A stretch of 64,000 nt of DNA from Mucilaginibacter robiniae (GCF_012849215.1 NZ_CP051682.1:2914001-2978000), one strand, 5' to 3'. Positions 7,793 through 17,272 are shown, numbered from the stretch's first letter. Notes: generated from the letters alone by a model not told the origin. A program made the numbers and translations.

Positions 7793-9331
7793 TTGTCGAC
7801 CGCTAAAAAATTTGCCGGCCAAACGGCTGTATATGGTATTAGTACGATAGCCAGCCGAGTACTTACCTTTTTCCTGACGCCGGTTTATACCCGCGCATAC
7901 CCCTTGGGTGCCTACGGTATTATTACCACCATGTATAGCTATGTATCCATGCTGAATGCCATGCTGACGTTTGGTATGGAAACCACTTTTTTCAGGTACC
8001 TGAACAAGTATCCGGACAATAAGCAGCAGGTGTACAACAATGCATTTGCCTCGGTACTCACGGTTACTATTATCTTTTTACTCTGTAGTATTCCTTTCGC
8101 TGGCCACATTGCCGATTTTGTGGATATCAGTCATGCCAAAAAGGTAGGCCATACAACTGCTCATGCAGTAGTGGGTACTACGCACGCTGACTTTTTAAAA
8201 TACACTTACCTCTTTTTAGCCACCGTAATTGTTGATGCCTGGTGCGCCATTCCGTTCGTAAAAATACGCGCCGACGGAAAACCATCTCGTTATGGCATGA
8301 TTAAACTAGCCAGCGTACTGGTTTTTGTGGCGTTCAACCTGACGTTTATCTACGTAGTACCGTTCTGGATCAACCACCAACTAGCCGGCACAAACTGGCT
8401 TGCGCAATGGTATATACCGGGCTGGGTAGGCTATGTTTTTGTATCAGAGCTAACCTCCAGCATTATTACATTGCTGTTGCTGCTGCCAGAACTGCTGAAA
8501 ATTAGGTTTAGCATCAATGGTAAAATGCTGTTGAATATGTTTAGCTACAGCTGGCCTATACTCATCGCTAATTTATCGTACCTGGTTAATGAAAATATTG
8601 ATAACGTATTATTAGGTAAACTTTTACCGGCCGATAGTTTACGGGATGTAGCTATTTATGGGGGGTGCCGTAAAATATCTATTTTCCTGAGCATATTTGT
8701 TAATGCTTTCCGATTGGGAGCCGAACCGTTTTTCTTTAATCATGCAAAAAATAAAAATGCCGGCCAAACCTATGCCCGCATTATGGATTACTTCGTGATT
8801 ACGGTTTGCTTAATATTTGTAGCGCTCATCGCCAACATCGAAATCCTGAAGTACTTCATTAAAGGCCCTGATGCACGGCAAACGGCTTTGTATTGGACGG
8901 GCTTACCGGTGGTACCGCCGCTGGTGTTCGGCTATGTAAGTTTAGGTATCTACATGAATTTGTCTATCTGGTACAAGTTGTCTGATCAAACCAAGTACGG
9001 GTTGTATATTTCAGGTATAGGTGCTATTATAACTATTATTCTGAATGTGATTTTTATTCCGAAATACAGCTATATGGCCGCCGCCTGGACCTCGCTGATC
9101 GCGTATGCTACCATGATGGTGCTTTCTTATATTCTGGGGCAAAAAAATTATCCTATCCCGTACAATCTCAAAAAGAACATGGCTTATATCATAAGCTCTG
9201 TTATTATCGTTTATTTATCATTCAGTATATTTAACCGTAATATTTGGATAGGGAATGCACTATTCATCGCTTTTGCTGCTGTGGCTCTATTTACCGAACG
9301 AAAACAATTAATCGCTATATTTAAAAAGTAA
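7793..9331 (+). CDS. Polysaccharide flippase (Wzx/MOP superfamily)
   Basis: A 512-residue integral membrane protein with about 12-14 hydrophobic segments. It opens with the family-typical KKFAGQTAVYGISTIASRVL segment, in which the first helix carries a conserved Arg. Such proteins move lipid-linked oligosaccharides across the inner membrane for surface polysaccharide or glycan assembly. The best start is TTG at 7793; no ATG preserves the conserved N-terminus. Its stop codon abuts the dut ATG, so the two are co-transcribed. It could be a MATE-like exporter of another lipid-linked substrate. Confidence 0.85.
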   Translation: MSTAKKFAGQTAVYGISTIASRVLTFFLTPVYTRAYPLGAYGIITTMYSYVSMLNAMLTFGMETTFFRYLNKYPDNKQQVYNNAFASVLTVTIIFLLCSIPFAGHIADFVDISHAKKVGHTTAHAVVGTTHADFLKYTYLFLATVIVDAWCAIPFVKIRADGKPSRYGMIKLASVLVFVAFNLTFIYVVPFWINHQLAGTNWLAQWYIPGWVGYVFVSELTSSIITLLLLLPELLKIRFSINGKMLLNMFSYSWPILIANLSYLVNENIDNVLLGKLLPADSLRDVAIYGGCRKISIFLSIFVNAFRLGAEPFFFNHAKNKNAGQTYARIMDYFVITVCLIFVALIANIEILKYFIKGPDARQTALYWTGLPVVPPLVFGYVSLGIYMNLSIWYKLSDQTKYGLYISGIGAIITIILNVIFIPKYSYMAAAWTSLIAYATMMVLSYILGQKNYPIPYNLKKNMAYIISSVIIVYLSFSIFNRNIWIGNALFIAFAAVALFTERKQLIAIFKK

Positions 9332-9766
9332 ATGCTTATCCGCATAATCAATCATTCTGAAAATACATTGCCGGCTTATGAAACGCTACATGCCGCCGGT
9401 ATGGATTTACGTGCCAACCTGGAAGAGCCGGTGACCCTGCAACCGCTGGAACGTAAACTGATTCCAACTGGTTTGCACATTGAACTGCCCGAAGGTTATG
9501 AAGCGCAAATACGGCCTCGTAGTGGTTTGGCATTTAAGCATGGTATTGGTATCGTGAACTCGCCGGGCACGGTTGATGCAGATTATCGGGGCGAAATAAA
9601 AGTGCTGCTGGTTAATTTATCTAACGAGGTTTTTGAAATAAAATCGGGCGACCGCATTGCTCAGATGGTGGTGGCTAAGCACGAGAAAGTAGAGTGGGAG
9701 CAGGTAACTCAACTGAGCGAAACATCGCGCGGTATGGGTGGTTATGGACATACAGGCATTGGCTAA
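9332..9766 (+). CDS. dut: dUTP diphosphatase
   Basis: A 144-residue trimeric dUTPase that turns dUTP into dUMP and pyrophosphate, keeping uracil out of DNA and supplying thymidylate synthesis. All five motifs are visible: AGMDLRA (motif 1), [10 protein letters not shown] (motif 2), [17 protein letters not shown] (motif 3 with the catalytic Asp and substrate Tyr), GDRIAQMV (motif 4) and [11 protein letters not shown] (motif 5, the flexible C-terminal lid). It starts at the base after the flippase stop and is followed after 3 bases by the TPR gene. Confidence 0.97.
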   Translation: MLIRIINHSENTLPAYETLHAAGMDLRANLEEPVTLQPLERKLIPTGLHIELPEGYEAQIRPRSGLAFKHGIGIVNSPGTVDADYRGEIKVLLVNLSNEVFEIKSGDRIAQMVVAKHEKVEWEQVTQLSETSRGMGGYGHTGIG

Positions 9767-9769
9767 ACC

Positions 9770-11497
9770 ATGAAATTAAAACACATCAGCATAGGGTTAT
9801 TGTGGCTTCCGGCTGCGGCATTGGCGCAAACTAAAAGCAATGCTGATAAAGCTATGGGCCGCCATCCGGTAACCAATGCCGATAGCATTGCGATGCAGCA
9901 ATTGTACTATTCGGCGTTGCGCGAAAAAATGGTGGAAAACCTACCGTTAGCTACTGATTTGTTTAACCGTGTGTTGCAAAGTGATGCTGGTAACGATGCC
10001 GCTATGTACGAATTGGCTTCGATACAAAAGCAGCAAAATAAAACTGCCGACGTACAGCAACTGCTGGAACGGGCTGTAGCCCTAAAACCTAACAATGAAT
10101 GGTACTGGCAGGCGCTGGCCGATAGCTACGAGAAAACCAACGACATACCCAAGCTGGACCATGTGTTTGACGAACTGCTACGCCTAAATGCCGACAAGCC
10201 CGAATATTACTTTAACAAAGCTAATGTTTTATACTTGGAAAAGCGGTATGATGAAGCTTTAGCCATTTATAGCCGGTTAGAACAAAAAACCGGCCTTACG
10301 GATGATATTATTGCCAACCGGCAGCGCGTGTATTTGAAACAAGGTAAGGTAGATTTAGCCGCCAGTCAATTAGAGCAGATGATAGAAAACAATCCGTCGG
10401 ACGTGCGCTATTACCTGACTTTGGCTGAACTGTATAATGCCAATAACTTTACAGATAAAGCATTAAAGGTATTGCAGAAAGCTGAAAAGATAAGTCCGGA
10501 TAATGGTTTAGTGCATTTAGCTTTGGCAGATACCTATCGCACCAAAAAAGATACAGAAAGCAGCTTTAACGAAATTGAAAAAGCTTTTGCAGCCCCTGAT
10601 TTGGATGTGGAGCAAAAAGTTCGCATTGTGATGGGCTATCTGCCCAAATTATCCGACCCGAATGCTAAAGCTAGCGCCTTAGCTTTAAGCAAAATATTAA
10701 TTACTACACACCCAACTGATGCCAAAGCTTGGGCGTTGTACGGTGATATGCTGGGACAAAACAATCAGTTTAAAGAAGCTAAAGCCGCTTATAAAAAAGC
10801 AGTGCAGCTGAATACCGACATTTATGCGGTGCAGGAACAACTGGTAAGGCTGGAGTTAGGCGATAATGAATTAGATGAAGCTATCAAAGATGGTGAAAAT
10901 GCTTTATCGCTGTTCCCGAACCAGGCATGGATGAACTACTTGGTAGGCGTAGCATGGCTGCAAAAAAAGAACCCGACCAAAGCAGTAGGTTACCTGAAAA
11001 ATGCAGCATCGTTAGATATGCAGGATAAAGAACTCATGGCGCAGAGCTATGCGGTTCTGGGCGATACTTATCATGAACTGAGAGACAACGCCAAATCAGA
11101 CCAGGCGTATGATAAGGCATTAACTTATGGGCCCGATAATGCTTACACGCTAAACAATTACGCTTACTATTTATCAGTCAGGAACGAGCAATTGGATAAA
11201 GCGGCGCAAATGTCAAAGCATAGCAATGAGTTGCAGCCCAATACGCCATCATTCGAAGATACTTACGCCTGGATATTGTTTAAACAAAAAAAATATACGG
11301 ATGCCAAGCTGTGGATTGAAAAAGCCCTGGCGCATGGTAAAGATAAAAGTGCTACGCAAACCGAACATTACGGCGATATATTGTTTTACTTGGGCGATGT
11401 AGATAACGCCGTACAAAACTGGAAGAAAGCAAAAGAGTATGGCGGTACGTCGCCATTGTTAGACCGAAAAATTAATGAAAAGAAATATATTGAATAA
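9770..11497 (+). CDS. Exported TPR repeat protein
   Basis: A 575-residue protein with a signal peptide (about 1-20, ending AALAQ) followed almost entirely by tetratricopeptide repeats. Clear examples are around DAAMYELASIQKQQNKTADV, KPEYYFNKANVLYLEKRYDEAL and DAKAWALYGDMLGQNNQFKEA, and about ten or more units are likely. TPRs form protein-binding superhelices. It lies between dut and the DUF4292 lipoprotein gene, overlapping the latter by 23 bases. This gene order suggests that the protein works in the periplasm or outer membrane with the lipoprotein and the EnvC-like factor. No specific function is known to me. Confidence 0.85.
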   Translation: MKLKHISIGLLWLPAAALAQTKSNADKAMGRHPVTNADSIAMQQLYYSALREKMVENLPLATDLFNRVLQSDAGNDAAMYELASIQKQQNKTADVQQLLERAVALKPNNEWYWQALADSYEKTNDIPKLDHVFDELLRLNADKPEYYFNKANVLYLEKRYDEALAIYSRLEQKTGLTDDIIANRQRVYLKQGKVDLAASQLEQMIENNPSDVRYYLTLAELYNANNFTDKALKVLQKAEKISPDNGLVHLALADTYRTKKDTESSFNEIEKAFAAPDLDVEQKVRIVMGYLPKLSDPNAKASALALSKILITTHPTDAKAWALYGDMLGQNNQFKEAKAAYKKAVQLNTDIYAVQEQLVRLELGDNELDEAIKDGENALSLFPNQAWMNYLVGVAWLQKKNPTKAVGYLKNAASLDMQDKELMAQSYAVLGDTYHELRDNAKSDQAYDKALTYGPDNAYTLNNYAYYLSVRNEQLDKAAQMSKHSNELQPNTPSFEDTYAWILFKQKKYTDAKLWIEKALAHGKDKSATQTEHYGDILFYLGDVDNAVQNWKKAKEYGGTSPLLDRKINEKKYIE

Positions 11498-12266
11498 GCT
11501 GCTGATTGCGGCTTGCGTAGTTGGAATGTGGGGATGTAAAGCTAAAAAGCAATTGGTAAGCCGTCCGGCAGCAGCGCCGGTAACCACTGCCGAAAATAGT
11601 AAAGTGGCTAAAATTAATGCCATTCGTTCAAGGCAGGTAAGCTACAATACCTTTTCGGGTAAGGCTAAAACCAAGCTGAATATTGATGGTAAAAGCAATG
11701 ATGTAACCCTGAACATCCGCATACAGCATGGGCAAAAAATATGGGTGTCAATTACCGCGTTAATCGGTATTGAGGTAGCGCGGGCAGTAATTACGCCAGA
11801 TAGCATTCAGGTGGTAAACCGTTTGCAAAGCGTGTATCTGAAAAAGCCTTTCAGCTATATTTATACTTATGCCAGCCGTCAGGTAAATTTCAATACGGTA
11901 GAATCATTACTGGTAGGTAATGCTATTCCCGAACTATTAAACGCTAATGCAAGTTTAGAGCCTACAGCCAACGGTGGGCTAACTATTAAAGGTAACTTGC
12001 AAGGGTTATTGTACAGCTTAATGTTAGGTTCTGATTTAAAGGTTAATCAAACCAGTTTGGCTAACCAGGCGGCTAATCAATCATTACAGGTAAGCAACAG
12101 TGAGTTTATACAAGTTACCGACCGGGTTATGCCATCGCAAATAGGTATTAAATCTACAGTGGGCCGTAATAATATACAAGCTGATTTACATTACAGCCGT
12201 GCCGACTTTGACCAAACGCTTGAATATCCGTTCAATATTCCCGATGGTTATTCGCCAGCCCATTAA
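11475..12266 (+). CDS. DUF4292 lipoprotein
   Basis: A 263-residue lipoprotein. The signal ends in a lipobox-like GMWGC with Cys21 as the lipidated residue. The rest is beta-rich (FSGKAKTKLNIDGKSNDVTLNIRIQ, then alternating strands) and matches the DUF4292 family of Bacteroidota, whose fold resembles outer-membrane lipoproteins of the LolA/LolB type. The ATG lies inside the end of the TPR gene in another frame, giving a 23-base overlap and implying translational coupling. A role in carrying lipid or lipoprotein is inference only. Confidence 0.82.
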   Translation: MKRNILNKLLIAACVVGMWGCKAKKQLVSRPAAAPVTTAENSKVAKINAIRSRQVSYNTFSGKAKTKLNIDGKSNDVTLNIRIQHGQKIWVSITALIGIEVARAVITPDSIQVVNRLQSVYLKKPFSYIYTYASRQVNFNTVESLLVGNAIPELLNANASLEPTANGGLTIKGNLQGLLYSLMLGSDLKVNQTSLANQAANQSLQVSNSEFIQVTDRVMPSQIGIKSTVGRNNIQADLHYSRADFDQTLEYPFNIPDGYSPAH

Positions 12267-12287
12267 TTTTCAATATTTTTGGGGCGG

Positions 12288-13601
12288 ATGAAACTGGTAA
12301 AAGTTGTATTATTATTGGTAATGGTGTGCGGCGCTTTAGCTGTACATGCACAAAGCAGTGCCGAGTTAAAACGCCAGCGTGCTAAATTAAACAGCGAGCT
12401 GGATGATTTGAACCGGGAATATCAAGCTACCGTACAAAACAAACGCGCTTCTTTAAAGCAACTGAATTTGCTGAAAGAGCAGATTACGCTTCGGGAAAAT
12501 AAAATTACTACCATTAACTCTGAAGTGCGTTTGCTGGATAACCAGATTTCGCAAAACACCAATACGGTACATAGTTTACAAGGCCAGCTAGAGCAGCTTA
12601 AACAGCAGTATGCAGCCATGATTGTGTTTGCCTACCATAACCAAAGCGCTTATAATAAGCTGATGTTTGTTTTCGCTTCTAAAGACTTTAACCAGGCTTA
12701 TAAGCGGCTAAAGTATTTACAACAATTCGGTGATTACCGCCAGCGCCAGGCCGAATCTATACAAGGCACGCAAAAAGACCTGCACGTTAAGATAAACCAG
12801 CTTGATCGTACCAAAAACGAAAAAAGCAGTTTACTGCATGAAGAAGAAAATGAAAAAGAAACTTTAGGCAAACAGCAGAACGAGCAAGTAGCTGTAGTGA
12901 ACGATTTATCAAAGCAACAAGGCCAGCTTAAACAGCAGCAGCGTGAAGCTTTGGCGCAACGCCGGCGTTTAGACCGGCAGATTGCAGCTACCATCAGGCA
13001 GGAAATTGAAAATGCCCGTCGTGAAGCAGAAGCCAGAGCGCGTGCCGAGGCTGCCCGGCAGGCTGCTTTAGCTGCGGAGAGAGCTAAGGCCGAAAACAGG
13101 CCGGCAGCAACAGTTGCCGCAGCAGCCAAACCTAAGCCGGTTGAACGAAAATCAGATTCGGAAGTATTAACTGCAACGCCAGAGGCTGCCAAATTATCGA
13201 ATGATTTTTTGGGTAACAGAGGACGTTTGCCCTGGCCGGTTGCCAATGGTATTGTTACGCAAAACTTTGGCACCTACTATATGGAAGGCATCCAGATGGA
13301 TAACCAAGGGATTGATATCAAAACCGGAAGCGGAGCATCTGTACGGGCTGTATTTGATGGCGAGGTGCGTAAAGTGGCCAACATTAGCGGTAGTTATTTG
13401 TTAATTATTGAACATGGGGAGTACTTTACGGTGTACTCAAACCTGCAATCGGTTAGTGTTGCACGCGGGCAAAAAGTAAGTACGCGCCAAACCGTAGGTA
13501 CAGCAGGTACTGACCCTTCTACCGGCGAAACTTCTATCGGTTTTGAGTTGCATAAAGGCAAAGCGGCCGTGAACCCAAAAAGTTGGTTAGCTGCACAATA
13601 G
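12288..13601 (+). CDS. EnvC-like murein hydrolase activator, degenerate M23
   Basis: A 437-residue protein with a signal peptide (MKLVKVVLLLVMVCGALAVH, cleaved near HAQ). A long coiled coil follows (about 22-270, rich in K, Q, E and R, with an Ala-rich AEARARAEAARQAA section), then a C-terminal LytM domain (about 315-437). The zinc ligands are incomplete: NQGIDI stands where active enzymes have HxGxD, and TVYSNL where they have YxHL. This is the pattern of EnvC/NlpD-type activators that switch on amidases during cell separation rather than cutting peptidoglycan. A TTG at 12279 is in frame, but the ATG at 12288 gives a cleaner signal peptide. Confidence 0.85.
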   Translation: MKLVKVVLLLVMVCGALAVHAQSSAELKRQRAKLNSELDDLNREYQATVQNKRASLKQLNLLKEQITLRENKITTINSEVRLLDNQISQNTNTVHSLQGQLEQLKQQYAAMIVFAYHNQSAYNKLMFVFASKDFNQAYKRLKYLQQFGDYRQRQAESIQGTQKDLHVKINQLDRTKNEKSSLLHEEENEKETLGKQQNEQVAVVNDLSKQQGQLKQQQREALAQRRRLDRQIAATIRQEIENARREAEARARAEAARQAALAAERAKAENRPAATVAAAAKPKPVERKSDSEVLTATPEAAKLSNDFLGNRGRLPWPVANGIVTQNFGTYYMEGIQMDNQGIDIKTGSGASVRAVFDGEVRKVANISGSYLLIIEHGEYFTVYSNLQSVSVARGQKVSTRQTVGTAGTDPSTGETSIGFELHKGKAAVNPKSWLAAQ

Positions 13602-13628
13602 TTTAAACTATATAGCGTATTAATTGTA

Positions 13629-13636
13629 TATATTTG
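13629..13636 (+). promoter_or_regulatory. -7 box (TATATTTG) of tat genes
   Basis: TATATTTG matches TAnnTTTG and ends 19 bases before the ATG at 13656. It lies in the 54-base gap after the EnvC-like gene. Confidence 0.4.
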
Positions 13637-13655
13637 TACCTTTAAATAAGCAACT

Positions 13656-13967
13656 ATGTTAAGCGCAGTTTTTCTGTTTCTGAATATTGGCACACCGGAG
13701 TTGATATTGATACTTTTTGTGGCCCTGCTGTTGTTTGGCGGCGAAAAACTGCCCGAATTAGCACGCGGATTAGGCAAAGGTATTCGTGACTTTAAAGATG
13801 CCTCTGAAGGTGTAAAGCGGGAGATTCATAATCAAATAAATAATTTTGATACCAAACCGGAACCTTCTGAAGTTCGTAACTTACCTGTAACCGAAACCCG
13901 TACCGAAATTGCTGATACAGAAGTGCCGGCAAATGATCCGGCTTCACCAGTAAATAAAGAGTATTAA
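13656..13967 (+). CDS. Twin-arginine translocase TatA/TatB-type subunit
   Basis: A 103-residue protein with one N-terminal transmembrane helix (about 8-25, GTPELILILFVALLLFGG). The Tat hinge (GGEKLPELARGLGKGIRDFKD) and an amphipathic helix follow, then a charged, proline-containing tail. Tat subunits form the pore or receptor that exports folded proteins carrying an RR signal. The longer tail compared with the neighbouring TatA (13990) suggests a TatB-like or second TatA role. No tatC is in this window. Confidence 0.88.
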   Translation: MLSAVFLFLNIGTPELILILFVALLLFGGEKLPELARGLGKGIRDFKDASEGVKREIHNQINNFDTKPEPSEVRNLPVTETRTEIADTEVPANDPASPVNKEY

Positions 13968-13989
13968 AATATATTAAATTAAAACAATC

Positions 13990-14187
13990 ATGGGATTAGG
14001 CGCACCAGAAATCATTCTGATTATCATTGCAATTTTAATTCTGTTTGGCGGACGTAAAATTCCTGAACTTATGAAAGGTTTGGGCCAAGGCGTAAAAGAA
14101 TTTAAAGACGCATCAAACAATAGCAAAGATAATACCACCACCACTACGACTACAACTGACGAAAGACATACCAACGTACGCCCATAA
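13990..14187 (+). CDS. tatA: Twin-arginine translocase subunit TatA
   Basis: A 65-residue protein with the minimal TatA layout: a membrane helix (about 5-20, [17 protein letters not shown]), the [20 protein letters not shown] hinge and amphipathic helix, and a Thr-rich tail (a run of eight Thr). It lies 22 bases after the first Tat gene, so the two are very likely one transcript. The two proteins share the LFGG...PEL...G.G...FKDAS pattern and probably arose by duplication. A good terminator follows. Confidence 0.92.
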   Translation: MGLGAPEIILIIIAILILFGGRKIPELMKGLGQGVKEFKDASNNSKDNTTTTTTTTDERHTNVRP

Positions 14188-14220
14188 TTAGGCATTACGT
14201 TAGCCATATTTTTCTGCTAA

Positions 14221-14269
14221 ACTTATCTGCAGGTAACATCTTATTGTTATCAACAGATAAGTTTTTTTA
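14221..14269 (+). terminator. Terminator after tat genes
   Basis: Arms ACTTATCTG (14221-14229) and CAGATAAGT (14254-14262) pair perfectly, with a secondary GTAACA/TGTTAT stem inside, and are followed by a T-run. It separates the tat genes from gatA. Confidence 0.85.
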
Positions 14270-14281
14270 TTTTAGCGACCT

Positions 14282-15721
14282 ATGCTAAAACAATACACCA
14301 CTTTAACCCGCATACAGGATGATTTGCGAAGTGGGCAAACCTCGGTTAAAGAACTGGTGCAGCACTACCTGCAGCAAATTGAAAAGTATGCTCACCTAAA
14401 TGCTTTTAATGAAGTATTTGGACAGGAAGCCTTGGGCTTAGCCGAGCAATTGGATAACCGCATGCAAGCAGGCGAACCTACAGGCAGGCTGGCCGGTTTG
14501 GTTATTGGCATTAAAGATAATATTTGTTACAAAGGGCATCAGGTAACTGCCTCCAGTAAAATACTGGACGGGTTTACTTCTATCTACTCAGCTACCATAG
14601 TAGAGCGTTTGCTGGCCGAAGATGTTATTATCATTGGCCGATGTAATTGCGATGAGTTTGCTATGGGCGCCTCTAACGAGAGTTCTTATTATGGCGCGGT
14701 GAAAAATCAGGCAGATGAAAGTAGGGTAGCGGGCGGTTCATCTGGCGGTTCGGCGGTGGCTGTACAGGCAGGCATGTGTCATGCCACTATCGGTACGGAT
14801 ACGGGTGGTTCGGTAAGGCAGCCAGCTTCTTTTTGTGGGGTTATTGGCTTAAAGCCTACTTATGGCCGTGTATCAAGGCATGGTATTATTGCTTACGCTT
14901 CTTCGTTCGATCAGGTGGGGCCGGTTACCCAATCGGTAGAAGATGCTGCCTTACTGCTGGAAGTTATGGCCGGGCCTGATGATTATGATGGCACGCTGGC
15001 GCAAGTATCAGTTCCGGCATATAGTCAAGAATTGAATACCCAAGTTGCCCCACAAAAAATAGCGTATTTAAAAGAAGCTTTGGAAAGCGAGGGTGTAGAT
15101 GCTGAGGTTAAAGAAACTTTACGCAAAGCCATCGACCAACTAAAAGCTGCCGGGCATACGGTAGAACCTGTTTCATTCGAATACCTGGATTATGTAGTGC
15201 CCACCTATTATGTGCTAACCATGGCCGAAGCTTCATCCAACCTGGCCCGTTATGATGGTGTACATTATGGTTACCGTAGCCCGAACGCGGTAGATTTAGT
15301 GACCACCTATAAACGTTCCCGTTCTGAAGGTTTTGGCAAGGAGGTAAAACGCCGTATTATGCTGGGCACATTCGTGTTAAGTGCCGGTTATTATGATGCT
15401 TACTACGCAAAAGCTCAAAAGGTAAGACGATTGATTAAAGAGCGTACCGATGAGATATTACAACACTATAATTTTATACTAAGCCCAACAGCGCCCGAAC
15501 CTGCCTTTAAAATAGGACGGCAGGAGAAAGATCCGGTAGTAACTTATCTGGAAGATATTTTTACAGTACAAGCTTCATTGGCAGGCGTACCGGCTATTTC
15601 TTTACCTGTGCAAAATAATAGTGCAGGATTACCGTTAGGTTTACAATTCATAACAAAAGCGTTCGCTGAAGCTGAATTATTAGAATTTTCGAAATATTTT
15701 TTGAACTTACTTAAAAGTTAA
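14282..15721 (+). CDS. gatA: Glu-tRNA(Gln)/Asp-tRNA(Asn) amidotransferase subunit A
   Basis: A 479-residue amidase-signature enzyme. The catalytic triad is visible: Lys78 in VIGIKDNI, the cis-Ser at about 152 in AGGSSGGSAVAV, and nucleophile Ser176 in GTDTGGSVRQPAS. GatA frees ammonia from glutamine and passes it to GatB, which amidates Glu-tRNA(Gln) or Asp-tRNA(Asn). The later YALTMAEASSNLARYDG-like segment (here YVLTMAEASSNLARYDGVHY) is specific to GatA rather than generic amidases. gatB and gatC are not in the window, as is common in Bacteroidota. The ATG follows the tat terminator by 13 bases. Confidence 0.97.
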   Translation: MLKQYTTLTRIQDDLRSGQTSVKELVQHYLQQIEKYAHLNAFNEVFGQEALGLAEQLDNRMQAGEPTGRLAGLVIGIKDNICYKGHQVTASSKILDGFTSIYSATIVERLLAEDVIIIGRCNCDEFAMGASNESSYYGAVKNQADESRVAGGSSGGSAVAVQAGMCHATIGTDTGGSVRQPASFCGVIGLKPTYGRVSRHGIIAYASSFDQVGPVTQSVEDAALLLEVMAGPDDYDGTLAQVSVPAYSQELNTQVAPQKIAYLKEALESEGVDAEVKETLRKAIDQLKAAGHTVEPVSFEYLDYVVPTYYVLTMAEASSNLARYDGVHYGYRSPNAVDLVTTYKRSRSEGFGKEVKRRIMLGTFVLSAGYYDAYYAKAQKVRRLIKERTDEILQHYNFILSPTAPEPAFKIGRQEKDPVVTYLEDIFTVQASLAGVPAISLPVQNNSAGLPLGLQFITKAFAEAELLEFSKYFLNLLKS

Positions 15722-15782
15722 TAATTTAGTAGTTGAACAAAAGCGCAATAAACTGCGTATAAAATCCTTTAATCCCTAAATA

Positions 15783-17102
15783 ATGGAGAAACTATTTACG
15801 ATTATTGTTTGCTTGTTTTTGGTCAATACCAGCACATCAGCCTTTGCTCAGGCTACAGATTCTGATACTAGCTTTACAGAACAAAACTCAGGCCAAAACT
15901 TTAACTATCTGCAAAATTTTAAACAAAAAAGCAATTTAGTTTCTTCAGCAGTTAAACAGGGGTTATATGAAAACTCTGTATTTAAAATCCGATTAGATTC
16001 TGTACAGAAAGATATTCCTTTAGACTACAACGAGTATGTACAAAGCTACATCAACCAATACACTGCACCCGGTCGTCGTGACGAGATGGGCCGCATTATG
16101 GGTTTAGCTAAATATTACTTTCCTATTTACGAAAAAGCTTTCCGTGATGCTGGCGTTCCGGAAGAAATCAAATTCTTGTCTATTGTAGAATCTGCTTTAA
16201 ACCCTAATGCCGTATCAAGAGTAGGCGCTACTGGTCCGTGGCAGTTTATGTCCTCTACTGCTAAAATCTATGGGTTAAGCATGAATAACTACATTGATGA
16301 ACGTCGTGATCCTATCCAGGCCAGCTATGCTGCAGCAGCTTACTTAAAAGATGCTTACCAGGAGTTTGGCGATTGGTTGCTGGCCATTGCTTCCTACAAC
16401 TGCGGTAAAAACGCTGTAGAGCGTGCTATGGAGCAAGCCGATGCTATGGATTACTGGTCGGTTCGCCAGTACCTGCCAGCCGAAACCCGCAACTATGTAC
16501 CGGCTTTTATTGCTACAGCTTATGTCATGAATTTCTACAATCAACACGGTATCATGCCACAGGCTTGCAACATGAATATGAAGAATGATACAGTAATGGT
16601 AAACAAGTTTGTATCATTAAACAATGTAGCCCGCGTGCTGAATATAGATGTAAACCAATTAGCTCTGCTAAACCCGGCTTACACCCAGCGTATAGTTAAC
16701 GGTACAGCTAAAGTGCCACGCCGCATGATTATTCCGCAAATGGATAAAGCTAAATTCAGCGTGTTGTATGATACCCTGAATGGCGAAACCTTAATGGCTT
16801 CTGCACAACCAGCTACGGCTGCTCTGCCAGATGTTGCTGCTTTACCAGCTCCTAAACTGCCATCGTTCCATAAAGTGAAAAAAGGCGAAACCTTATCCGG
16901 CATTGCCGATCGCTATGGTATCGAGTTGCAGGAACTTAAAAACTGGAACCATTTACATGGCAGCAAAGCCGTTCCTGGTCAGCGCCTGCAAATCAGCACT
17001 GGCGATTTATCGGTAGGGAAAACTGCATCGCCACGTAACAAAAATTATGTTACTTACAACCAAACTGGTTCGGTAGGAGCTAGTATGGCTATGGCCAATT
17101 AA
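15783..17102 (+). CDS. LysM-containing lytic transglycosylase (MltD-like)
   Basis: A 439-residue exported protein with a signal peptide (about 1-22, ending AFAQ). Its SLT domain (about 110-230) has the catalytic Glu136 in FLSIVESALNPNAVSR, then GATGPWQFM, the YAAAAYLKDAY helix and AIASYNCG. The C-terminal LysM (about 362-405, HKVKKGETLSGIADRYG) binds peptidoglycan; a weaker LysM-like stretch lies near 275-315 (FVSLNNVARVLNIDVNQLALLNP). It cuts the glycan strand non-hydrolytically and leaves 1,6-anhydro ends. It is followed by a terminator. Confidence 0.93.
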   Translation: MEKLFTIIVCLFLVNTSTSAFAQATDSDTSFTEQNSGQNFNYLQNFKQKSNLVSSAVKQGLYENSVFKIRLDSVQKDIPLDYNEYVQSYINQYTAPGRRDEMGRIMGLAKYYFPIYEKAFRDAGVPEEIKFLSIVESALNPNAVSRVGATGPWQFMSSTAKIYGLSMNNYIDERRDPIQASYAAAAYLKDAYQEFGDWLLAIASYNCGKNAVERAMEQADAMDYWSVRQYLPAETRNYVPAFIATAYVMNFYNQHGIMPQACNMNMKNDTVMVNKFVSLNNVARVLNIDVNQLALLNPAYTQRIVNGTAKVPRRMIIPQMDKAKFSVLYDTLNGETLMASAQPATAALPDVAALPAPKLPSFHKVKKGETLSGIADRYGIELQELKNWNHLHGSKAVPGQRLQISTGDLSVGKTASPRNKNYVTYNQTGSVGASMAMAN

Positions 17103-17130
17103 TTAAATATAATTTAATAAAAATTAACTG

Positions 17131-17182
17131 ATGCGTTATCTGGGTTACTGTTAAAGGTAAATCAGGTAACGCATTTTTATTT
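17131..17182 (+). terminator. Terminator after lytic transglycosylase gene
   Basis: TGCGTTATCTG (17132-17142) pairs with CAGGTAACGCA (17163-17173) with one G-U pair, then a T-rich tract. Confidence 0.8.
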
Positions 17183-17245
17183 ATACCTATGGCGCTTACC
17201 TCATTTATAATCAGTGCTGTCTCAGCCAGTTTAGAAAATGAATTG

Positions 17246-17253
17246 TAATTTTG
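17246..17253 (+). promoter_or_regulatory. -7 box (TAATTTTG) of maeB
   Basis: A full TAnnTTTG match ends 19 bases before the maeB ATG. A -33 TTG at normal spacing is not evident. Confidence 0.4.
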
Positions 17254-17272
17254 GCGCTTGAACCGAGAAAAT

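Noticed and set aside
12734..13273. A 179-codon minus-strand frame inside the EnvC-like gene
   Set aside because: It is the antisense of a Lys/Gln/Ala-rich coiled coil, giving a Ser/Cys-rich artefact with no homology pattern.
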